A stretch of DNA of 5,196 nucleotides from Candidatus Falkowiibacteriota bacterium. GTDB taxonomy: Bacteria > Patescibacteriota > Patescibacteriia > Patescibacteriales > SZUA-104. Both the position numbers and the translations under genes were made by a program. The stretch spans positions 1 through 5,196 of the forward strand of contig QIIF01000023.1 in the NCBI GenBank assembly GCA_003231075.1, written 5' to 3'. The notes below the pieces were generated by a model. That model was not told where the DNA came from. It did no database searches and saw only the letters and a list, made by a program, of their open reading frames with translations. Below, one piece after another: positions 1 through 5,189 of this stretch. Position 1 is the stretch's first letter, and every line of letters begins with the position of its first letter.

Positions 1-15
1 TGGGTTATTCTATAT

Positions 16-510
16 TTAAAAAATAGAAAATACTCCCAAACTTATTAATGTTACTATCACTGCTGACATTATAACACCTAATGAAATATAAAACAAAGAC
101 TTGCTTTTGGGGATGCCGAACAGCCAGGAAGCGAGCGACCCGGTCCAAGCGCCGGTGACAGGCAGGGGGATGGCGACAAAAAGCATTAGAGCAATACTGC
201 CCCAAACTTCATATTTACGGTAAAATCTTTTTCTGGTTCTTTTAAACAGCCAAGCAAAAAATCTGTCAATTATTTTAAGCTTACCCGCCAATTTTTTATA
301 TATCGGGCCCAAAGAATATATAATAACCGCGGAAATAATAATATCAGCCAGCGCCGACCAAAACATCGCTGCGGCCGCGGACATTTTGTAAACCCCCAAA
401 GCAATCGGGATTGAAACTCTAAGCTCGGCGATTGGTATAAAGGCGATTAACATTACCGCGATTTCCGGCGGCAAATTTTTAAATAATTCTATATAATTTA
501 TATCAAACAT
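16..510 (-). CDS. Small multidrug export family membrane protein (COG2426-like)
   Basis: Integral membrane protein of about 164 residues. It resembles the 'small multi-drug export' family, whose name rests on limited evidence; the real substrate is unknown. Counting from the upstream GTG at 514-516, the two family signatures are visible: IPIAELRVSIPIAL at residues 28-40, and AIPLPVTGAWTGSL at 115-128, both hydrophobic stretches with conserved Pro/Gly that resemble re-entrant segments of DedA-like proteins. Hydrophobic segments lie at about 18-42, 48-72, 106-134 and 140-166. A strongly basic cytoplasmic loop (KRTRKRFYRKYE) lies at about 92-103. The length is normal for the family. I chose the ATG at 508-510; the in-frame GTG two codons upstream is possible, and neither has a clear Shine-Dalgarno. 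The gene is divergent from pilM and has its own extended -10 promoter (540-548). The stop is TAA. The family call is confident, the transport function is not. Confidence 0.88.
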   Translation of the reverse strand: MFDINYIELFKNLPPEIAVMLIAFIPIAELRVSIPIALGVYKMSAAAAMFWSALADIIISAVIIYSLGPIYKKLAGKLKIIDRFFAWLFKRTRKRFYRKYEVWGSIALMLFVAIPLPVTGAWTGSLASWLFGIPKSKSLFYISLGVIMSAVIVTLISLGVFSIF

Positions 511-539
511 AAACACTGCCCGTCAATTAAACTTATTCC

Positions 540-548
540 ATTATAGCA
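540..548 (-). promoter_or_regulatory. Extended -10 promoter for the small multidrug export gene
   Basis: Read on the minus strand the bases are TGCTATAAT, a perfect TGNTATAAT extended -10 box. A weak -35 candidate (TTTTTA) lies 17 bases upstream. Transcription would start near 530-535, leaving a leader of roughly 15-25 bases before the GTG (516) or ATG (510). This is inferred from sequence match and position only. Confidence 0.6.
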
Positions 549-631
549 CAAACCGCGCCAAATAAAAAACCGTTCCGCCGGCGAAAAATTTCTCCGCAGA
601 AAGCTCTGCTATTCTTATTTACAATATTTTA

Positions 632-640
632 TGTTATAAT
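632..640 (+). promoter_or_regulatory. Extended -10 promoter for the pilMNO operon
   Basis: The bases TGTTATAAT form a perfect TGNTATAAT extended -10 box. No good -35 lies 17 bases upstream (612-617 is TTCTTA), as is common with extended -10 promoters. A second AT-rich option just downstream (TATTAT at 643-648) could pair with TTTACA at 618-623 at a long 19-base spacing. Transcription would start near 647, giving a leader of about 80 bases to the chosen pilM ATG at 728. It is paired back to back with the minus-strand promoter at 540-548. Confidence 0.55.
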
Positions 641-727
641 AATATTATATAAATAATCGGGTGATTGGAACGCTTAAAATATTCATGCGCAACCCTCGCA
701 AGCTCTAAGCGCCCAAGCCCTAACTCT

Positions 728-1873
728 ATGTTTTTATCCGGCAGCTACAATTACCCGATCGGATTGGATATATCCGATTTATCGCTTAAATTAATACAAC
801 TCAAAAAAACCGGAGATAAAATTGCCATACAAGCTTTAAGTAAAATTGATTTACCTGAAGGCTTGTTTAAAGACGGGGAAATAAAAAACAAGGAAAAAAT
901 AATTAAAGCCGTCAACGAGCTGATCGGCAAGCCGAAATACGGCAGCGTCACAACCAAAGAAGTCGTCACCTGCCTGCCCGAATCCAAAACTTTCATAAAG
1001 TTAATTGAAGTTAAAAAAACCGAAGAAAATATTTTAAATACGATTGAAGCTGAAATTGAAAGGCATGTGCCTATGGAAATTAGCGAAATATATTTTGACT
1101 GGCAGTTAATAAAGGATTTACCGGACAAGCAATTAATACTGATGGGCGCCTCTCCGCGGAATATCGTCAACCAATACATAGATCTGTTAGATGAGGCGAA
1201 ATTATCCATAGCGGCTCTGGAAATAGAATCGGTTTCGCTTTGCCGCGGCCTGCTGGCGGAAGAACATTATAAATTCAAAGGAGAGGCGGATAAAACCTAC
1301 GGCATCATTGATATCGGCGCCAAACGATCCAATATGACCGTCTATTCAAAAAATACCATCCTTTTTTCTTTTACCATGCCGATATCCGGAAACGAGATAA
1401 CAAAAAAGATCGCCGAAACGTTGAAAATTGATTATAAAAAAGCTGAAAAAGCAAAGATTATCTGCGGACTTGACCAAAACAAAGCCGAAGGAATAATTAA
1501 AAACACGCTGTATGAAATGATAAAAAAATTAACTGAAAAAATAAATAATTCCATTATGTTCCACGACCGCCATTTCCCCGATTACGGTCCGATTGATAAA
1601 ATATTGCTTTGCGGCGGAGGCGCGAATATCAAAAATCTGGACAAACTGTTAAGCAAGCATCTTTCAATTAAAGTGGAGCGGGGCGACGCTTTGATTAATC
1701 TGAATGAAGACCGGCAAAAAATTTCTAAAATTTTTTCGGAAACGCACAGCTTAAACGCAAATTTTTCGCCAAAAACCAAAAATAAAATATCAAAAAGAAC
1801 GCAAAACGACAGTATAACATTTTCTACCGCAATCGGTCTGGCGTTAAGAGAAGTATTTATTGACAAGCTTTAA
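728..1873 (+). CDS. pilM: Type IV pilus assembly protein PilM (actin-like ATPase fold)
   Basis: Cytoplasmic actin/FtsA-fold protein of 381 residues that docks on the N-terminal tail of PilN and links the pilus motor region to the inner-membrane platform. Visible family motifs: GLDISD (12-17) at the first phosphate loop, YGIIDIGAKRSNMTV (about 191-205) at the second, ILLCGGGANIKNL (292-304) at the adenosine site, and STAIGLALRE (366-375) near the C-terminus. The usual PIGGNDIT-like segment reads PISGNEIT here (218-225). A Lys/Asn-rich linker (about 327-362) precedes the last motif and explains the slightly long protein. The frame stays open upstream to a TTG at 665, which would add 21 residues (MERLKYSCATLASSKRPSPN...). 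I prefer the ATG at 728 because PilM proteins begin just before the GLDI motif. No Shine-Dalgarno decides it. It is the first gene of the operon, with pilN 29 bases downstream. Confidence 0.93.
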   Translation: MFLSGSYNYPIGLDISDLSLKLIQLKKTGDKIAIQALSKIDLPEGLFKDGEIKNKEKIIKAVNELIGKPKYGSVTTKEVVTCLPESKTFIKLIEVKKTEENILNTIEAEIERHVPMEISEIYFDWQLIKDLPDKQLILMGASPRNIVNQYIDLLDEAKLSIAALEIESVSLCRGLLAEEHYKFKGEADKTYGIIDIGAKRSNMTVYSKNTILFSFTMPISGNEITKKIAETLKIDYKKAEKAKIICGLDQNKAEGIIKNTLYEMIKKLTEKINNSIMFHDRHFPDYGPIDKILLCGGGANIKNLDKLLSKHLSIKVERGDALINLNEDRQKISKIFSETHSLNANFSPKTKNKISKRTQNDSITFSTAIGLALREVFIDKL

Positions 1874-1902
1874 AAAAAACCAAAAATAAATTAATTCTCA
1901 TT

Positions 1903-2457
1903 ATGTTAACTCTCAACCTTGCCTCGCAAGAACTAAAGCAAAAAATAAAATCAAGGCACATTTATTCTTTGCTTAAAAAAATGAATCTTATTTTAATGAT
2001 TATAGTGATAATTATCGCGATTATTTTGTTGTCGGCAAAAATGATATTGCAAAATAATTTTAACGATGTCGTCGCCCAAACTACTTTGGTCACCGGCAGC
2101 GGAGGCGGAAAATACGCCGAGAAAGTAAGAAAAATAAATTCACAGATTAATATTGTATCTCAAATTCAAAATGAACGCGTTCCTTGGCCGTATCTGCTTG
2201 AAACAATCGCCAAAATTACTCCCGGTGGCGTCGTTTTATCGTCTATAAAATTAAACGAAAAAAATTTAACGCTAAAATTAAGAGGCAACGCCGAAACCCG
2301 CGATGATTTTATTGAATTAAAAAACAATCTAAAAAATTCAAAAATTTTTACCGATGTCAAATCACCGATTAAAGATATACTGCAAAAAGAAAATATCAAC
2401 TTCGCGCTGGACGCGAAATTAATTTTAAAAAATATTATTTCCGCGAATTACGAATAA
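1903..2457 (+). CDS. pilN: Type IV pilus assembly protein PilN
   Basis: Bitopic inner-membrane protein of 184 residues, the middle partner of the PilM-PilN-PilO platform. It has a cytoplasmic tail (1-27), one transmembrane helix (about 28-48, very Ile-rich) and an extracytoplasmic part that starts as a helix (about 68-90) and continues as a small alpha/beta domain. The stretch VPWPYLLETIAKITPGGVVL (93-112) matches the W..LL..ia...P.gv.l pattern of PilN, and LTLKLRGNAETRDDFIELKN (122-141) matches the following strand-helix of the ferredoxin-like fold. The N-terminal tail reads LTLNLASQELKQKI, where PilN proteins usually have an INLLP-type PilM-binding motif, so the key peptide is recognisable but diverged. 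ATG start with no Shine-Dalgarno. The TAA stop is also the first three bases of a long palindrome that separates it from pilO. Confidence 0.88.
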   Translation: MLTLNLASQELKQKIKSRHIYSLLKKMNLILMIIVIIIAIILLSAKMILQNNFNDVVAQTTLVTGSGGGKYAEKVRKINSQINIVSQIQNERVPWPYLLETIAKITPGGVVLSSIKLNEKNLTLKLRGNAETRDDFIELKNNLKNSKIFTDVKSPIKDILQKENINFALDAKLILKNIISANYE

Positions 2458-2550
2458 ATTACGAATTTACGAATCTGCAAATTTATAAATACAAAATTAT
2501 TGAAACATAAATATTTTATATCCGTAAATTTGCAATAGGTTTGTAATTTA
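2447..2550. repeat. AT-rich direct repeats and long imperfect palindrome between pilN and pilO
   Basis: Three close copies of WTTACGAAT start at 2447, 2458 and 2466, overlapping the last codons of pilN. From the pilN stop codon onward the sequence can fold into one long hairpin. Positions 2455-2469 pair with 2536-2550 (15 pairs, three of them G-U). TGCAAATTTA at 2476-2485 pairs perfectly with TAAATTTGCA at 2525-2534. 2489-2491 and 2493-2497 pair with 2519-2521 and 2513-2517. The apical loop is 2498-2512. The right arm is not followed by a run of T, so it is not a standard terminator. It could be a decayed miniature element, or an RNA structure that tunes pilO expression or mRNA stability. Confidence 0.7.
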
Positions 2551-2575
2551 TAGATATTTATAAACAGGCCATCGT

Positions 2576-3151
2576 ATGAATTTTAACGATATCTCAAAAA
2601 AAATTGATTTAAGAAAAAAAATAATTGCCGTTATTATCATATTCCCCTTAACAATAGCGGGTATCATATATTTTATTGTCATTCCGTCCATTAATAATAT
2701 TATGGGAATTAGAAACGAAATTGAGGCGCAAAGAATTGATCTGGAAATAAAATATAAAAAAGGGCAAAGTTTAAAAAAATTATCAGAAAACCTAAAAACA
2801 GTAACGCCTCAAATAGCCAAGCTGGATAAAATATTCATTAACAAGGATAATGTCTTGGGGTTTATCACCACTATGGAAAAAATCGCCGATGATAATCGCG
2901 TTTCCCAAAATATAAATTTACTTTCATCTAAAAGCATCGCGAGAAACGGCTATAAAAAAATACCGCTGCAAATTACGGTCAACGGCGATTTTATCAAACA
3001 ACTGAATTATTTAATAAGTTTAGAGGCGCTTAACTATTACATAAATATAAATTCATTAGAATTAACTTCTTCCGGGCGATCAACTCCTGGACGGCAGGGA
3101 GAAAAAAATAATATTAATATGCTGATTTTCGCCGATACATACTGGAAATAA
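2576..3151 (+). CDS. pilO: Type IV pilus assembly protein PilO-like
   Basis: Bitopic inner-membrane protein of 191 residues that pairs with PilN in the alignment platform. The short basic N-terminus (1-15) is followed by one transmembrane helix (about 16-36), a charged helical or coiled-coil stretch (about 42-85, with EIEAQRIDLEIKYKKG at 48-63), and an extracytoplasmic ferredoxin-like domain (about 90-190). The strand-helix-strand segment KIPLQITVNGDFIKQLNYLI (128-147), followed by LELT (161-164) and MLIFADTYWK at the end, is typical of PilO. A polar Gly/Ser/Arg loop (SSGRSTPGRQGEKNN, 165-179) joins the last two strands and is somewhat more GC-rich than its surroundings. A weak AGG lies 7 bases before the ATG. 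Its place after pilM and pilN supports the assignment, since PilO sequences are poorly conserved. Stop TAA. Confidence 0.85.
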   Translation: MNFNDISKKIDLRKKIIAVIIIFPLTIAGIIYFIVIPSINNIMGIRNEIEAQRIDLEIKYKKGQSLKKLSENLKTVTPQIAKLDKIFINKDNVLGFITTMEKIADDNRVSQNINLLSSKSIARNGYKKIPLQITVNGDFIKQLNYLISLEALNYYININSLELTSSGRSTPGRQGEKNNINMLIFADTYWK

Positions 3152-3160
3152 ACTATCTAT

Positions 3161-3526
3161 ATGTTAAAATTAAAACTCAACATTCAAAAAATAAACATAT
3201 ATTTCTGCGTCATAACCGCGATTGCCACTATCGCCGCGACAGCGTTAATATCTTTATTTTTGTATAAAAATTTTTACCGGACAATAACGCAATCCGAGGA
3301 AATTTTAATTTTACGGAAAAAAGTCGCGCCCCTAAGCATTAATATGGACAAATTCAATAAAATTATGGAAAGGGTTGAAGAAAAAAATAAAATCAGCAAA
3401 ATAAAATCCATTAATAACCCGTTTAGCTACGGCGCGCGCGGTAAACAAATTTCTAATACTAAAGACAAAATAGAAAATAAGGCGAACAAACAAAATAATG
3501 CCCCGGCGATACCGCAATTTCAATAA
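3161..3526 (+). CDS. Small bitopic membrane protein after pilO, unknown (possible PilP counterpart)
   Basis: Hypothetical protein of 121 residues that I do not recognise from sequence alone. A basic N-terminus (1-12) leads into one hydrophobic helix (about 13-36), giving the same topology as PilN and PilO. It continues with a charged helical stretch (about 44-80, EEILILRKK ... NKIMERVEEKNK) and a short INNPFSY motif at 84-90. The Lys/Asn/Gln-rich tail (about 92-121) is probably unstructured. It starts only 9 bases after the pilO stop, so it is almost certainly co-transcribed and part of the pilus platform. In proteobacterial clusters pilP holds this position, but PilP is a lipoprotein with a folded beta domain; there is no lipobox or such domain here. 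The only hint of kinship is the NPF motif, since PilP/GspC-like proteins often have a (D/N)PF sequence at the start of their folded region. ATG start, no Shine-Dalgarno. Confidence 0.75.
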   Translation: MLKLKLNIQKINIYFCVITAIATIAATALISLFLYKNFYRTITQSEEILILRKKVAPLSINMDKFNKIMERVEEKNKISKIKSINNPFSYGARGKQISNTKDKIENKANKQNNAPAIPQFQ

Positions 3527-3530
3527 CATT

Positions 3531-4847
3531 TTACATCGGCGACATCTTGCGCAATTTTTTTATAATCGGCGGTAAAATTTTTATCACTCTTTTTATTTCC
3601 CGCTCGGCGGTAAACTTGCCCAAACTGAACCTAATGGAGCTATGCGCTATTTCCGGCTTTATTCCCATAGCCAAAAGTACATGAGACGGATCCAATTTTC
3701 CGGAGGCGCAGGCCGAACCGGTTGAAACCGCGATTCCTTCCAAATCCAGAGAAATCAAAATTGACTCTCCTTCCACGCCCAAAAAAGAAAAATTGGCGTG
3801 CGCGGGAACCGCGTTCTCCCTATCGGTATTCAAAACAACATCCGGTATATTTTTCATAATCCCGGACACCAGCATATCGCGCAACTCAAAAATTTTTGTT
3901 TTATTATTTTTTTGCTTGTCCTCCGGAGCTTTAGCGTATAGGGGCTTTATTGTTTTTACGCCCGTTGAAGATTGCGGTACTCCCAATAATTCAACCGCCC
4001 GCCCAAGCCCCGCGATCCCGGGCACATTATAAGTGCCGCTGCGTAAATTATTTTCCTGATGCCCTCCCAATTGCAGCGGCTCAATCGGCGTTCCTGATTT
4101 TACGAACAAAACGCCAACCCCCTTGGGGCCGTAAATTTTATGTCCCGACATGCTTAACAAATCAATATAATTCCAACGCGTATCGCAGTTTAAAAAATTA
4201 ACCGCCTGAGTAGCGTCCGTATGAAAATAAATCGGCCGGGGCTTATCGCCGCGAACCGCCGTCTTGGCTTTTTTCCAATCTTTTAATTTTCTTTCATTTA
4301 TTTTATTAATAATTTTACCTATTTCCCGAATCGGCTGAACGGCGCCGACTTCGCTGTTAACATACATTATGGAAACTAAAACCGTATTTTCTTTAATTGC
4401 TTTTTTAAATTTTTCAATATCAACAACTCCATTTGTTTTCACCGGCAAATATGTCACTTCAACCCCGTTTTTCTCTAATTTACGGCACGGCTCCAAAACG
4501 GCCGGATGCTCAATTGAAGATGTAATAATATGCAACTTCCCTCCTTCATTATTTCCCCCTTTAACAAAAGGGGGTCGGGGGGATTTTTGTATGGCCTTAA
4601 TAACCCCCTGAATCGCCAGATTATCCGACTCGGTCGCGCCGGAAGTAAAAATAATTTCATCCGGCTCGCAATTCAAAAAACGAGACACTTGCTCCCGCGC
4701 TTTATCCACGCCCGCAATCGCCTCTTGCCCGAAACTGTGGATAGACGAAGGATTGCCGAATTTATCGCAAAAATAAAGCAACATGGAATCAAGCACTTTT
4801 TTGTCCATCGGCGTGGTAGCGCTGTAATCAAGATATATTTTTTTCAT
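3531..4847 (-). CDS. iscS: Cysteine desulfurase, IscS/NifS group I, with three insertions
   Basis: PLP-dependent enzyme that converts L-cysteine to L-alanine and loads a persulfide for Fe-S cluster assembly and tRNA thiolation. It has 438 residues, against about 385-405 for typical IscS/NifS. N-terminal YLDYSATTP (5-13), SGATESDNLAI (69-79), His114 in SSIEHPAV (cofactor stacking), Asp211 and Gln214 in HTDATQ, the PLP lysine Lys237 in SGHKIYGPKG, LRSGT (268-272), and the catalytic Cys380 in TGSACASGKLDPSHVL all look intact. The long loop after the cysteine marks group I. Extra length sits in three places: residues about 88-103 (encoded by a palindromic repeat), about 185-205, and about 291-315, all between conserved blocks. 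The ATG has a weak AGAAG 8 bases upstream. The gene lies downstream of the NifU-like gene, separated by a composite palindrome, and converges on the pilus operon with 4 bases between the stop codons. Confidence 0.96.
   Translation of the reverse strand: MKKIYLDYSATTPMDKKVLDSMLLYFCDKFGNPSSIHSFGQEAIAGVDKAREQVSRFLNCEPDEIIFTSGATESDNLAIQGVIKAIQKSPRPPFVKGGNNEGGKLHIITSSIEHPAVLEPCRKLEKNGVEVTYLPVKTNGVVDIEKFKKAIKENTVLVSIMYVNSEVGAVQPIREIGKIINKINERKLKDWKKAKTAVRGDKPRPIYFHTDATQAVNFLNCDTRWNYIDLLSMSGHKIYGPKGVGVLFVKSGTPIEPLQLGGHQENNLRSGTYNVPGIAGLGRAVELLGVPQSSTGVKTIKPLYAKAPEDKQKNNKTKIFELRDMLVSGIMKNIPDVVLNTDRENAVPAHANFSFLGVEGESILISLDLEGIAVSTGSACASGKLDPSHVLLAMGIKPEIAHSSIRFSLGKFTAEREIKRVIKILPPIIKKLRKMSPM
4538..4587. 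repeat. Palindromic repeat element inside the iscS reading frame
   Basis: CCCCCTTT at 4555-4562 and AAAGGGGG at 4567-4574 form a perfect 8-bp inverted repeat with a 4-base loop. It is flanked by a pyrimidine-rich stretch (4536-4546) on one side and TCGGGGGGATTTTT (4575-4588) on the other. On the coding (minus) strand it encodes KSPRPPFVKGGNNEGG, residues 88-103 of IscS, a Pro/Gly-rich stretch with no counterpart in ordinary IscS proteins. From memory, similar G-tract/C-tract palindromes are dispersed in many bacterial genomes and often give PPxxKGG-type peptides when translated. The insertion keeps the frame open and falls between the conserved NLAI and HIITS blocks. Confidence 0.75.
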
Positions 4848-4856
4848 AATTAAAAC

Positions 4857-4955
4857 TTCTACCGAGCTTTAGCTCAGGGTTCGGGCGGCTTTAGCCGCGT
4901 ACCGTAACGCTACGAAGCTAAAGCTTCACTAACCCTGAGCTGAAGCTCGGTAGAA
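4857..4955. repeat. Composite palindrome between the NifU-like gene and iscS
   Basis: The two 25-base ends, 4857-4881 and 4931-4955, are inverted repeats with a single non-Watson-Crick pair (4870/4942), starting TTCTACCGAGC and ending GCTCGGTAGAA. Each arm is itself a small palindrome: GAGCT-TT-AGCTC at 4864-4875 and GAGCT-GA-AGCTC at 4937-4948. The 49-base centre holds two more of the same design: GCGGCT-TT-AGCCGC at 4885-4898 and GAAGCT-AA-AGCTTC at 4914-4927. CGTA/TACG (4898-4901, 4911-4914) lies between them. Thus the same GCT-NN-AGC core occurs four times within 99 bases. No run of T follows on either strand, so it is not a standard terminator. It fills almost all of the intergenic gap and would be transcribed if the two genes form an operon. 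Confidence 0.85.
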
Positions 4956-4964
4956 AATAACATT

Positions 4965-5189
4965 TTACACCGCTATTACTTCCTTAACCTCCGGCACCTC
5001 TTTCTTAACCTCCTCCTCAATCCCCTGCTTTAAAGTAATTTGCGACATCGGGCAATGCGCGCACATGCCGACCAGCTTAACCTTAACAATCCCGGTTTTT
5101 TCGTCAAAGCCGGCAAACTCAACATCCCCGCCATCAGCCGCGAGCGACGGCCTAATTTTATCCAAAGCTTTTTCTATTTTTTTCTGCAT
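4965..5189 (-). CDS. NifU C-terminal-domain (Nfu-type) Fe-S scaffold/carrier protein
   Basis: Small soluble protein of 74 residues consisting only of the NifU C-terminal (Nfu) domain, which binds a 4Fe-4S cluster between two monomers and passes it to target enzymes. The signature RPSLAADGGDVEF (13-25) and the cluster-binding motif MCAHCPMSQITLKQGIEEEV (42-61) with Cys43 and Cys46 in CxxC spacing are complete. The helix before the first motif and the final strand (VKEVIAV) are also present, so the domain is full length and not truncated. Stand-alone versions of about 70-80 residues are common. The ATG at 5187-5189 lies 7 bases from the window edge, so its ribosome binding site and promoter are not visible. 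It lies upstream of iscS on the same strand, which fits a shared Fe-S or sulfur-transfer role. Stop TAA. Confidence 0.95.
   Translation of the reverse strand: MQKKIEKALDKIRPSLAADGGDVEFAGFDEKTGIVKVKLVGMCAHCPMSQITLKQGIEEEVKKEVPEVKEVIAV

Noticed and set aside
596..609. GCAGA-AAGC-TCTGC hairpin as a terminator
   Set aside because: Only 5 bp, no clean T-run follows, and no gene is transcribed toward it on the plus strand.
751..1209. Minus-strand open frame of 152 codons opposite pilM
   Set aside because: It is a complement of the PilM coding sequence with no recognisable domain, and PilM carries clear conserved motifs in the other frame.
2447..2474. CRISPR-like array from the three TTACGAAT repeats
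   Set aside because: The units are only 9 bases, spaced 8-11 bases apart or overlapping, with no spacers and no cas genes nearby.
3547..3561. TTGCGCAA followed by TTTTTTT as terminator of the pilus operon
   Set aside because: The palindrome has no loop and cannot form a stable hairpin by itself. The alternative pairing of CGCAA at 3513-3517 with TTGCG at 3547-3551 is only 5 bp with a loop of nearly 30 bases.
4530..4853. Plus-strand open frame of 107 codons opposite iscS
   Set aside because: It is antisense to the strongly conserved N-terminal part of IscS, and its own sequence shows no family motifs; part of it is just the palindromic repeat read in another frame.
4857..4955. tRNA, T-box or riboswitch interpretation of the branched palindrome
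   Set aside because: The branched fold recalls a cloverleaf, but there is no tRNA-like T arm, CCA end, T-box motif or other conserved riboswitch core. The repeated self-similar hairpins fit a repeat element better.
4857..4955. Intrinsic terminator between the NifU-like gene and iscS
   Set aside because: On the minus strand the stem is followed by GTTTTAATT rather than a solid T-run, and a 25-bp stem with a 49-base branched centre is far larger than a normal terminator.
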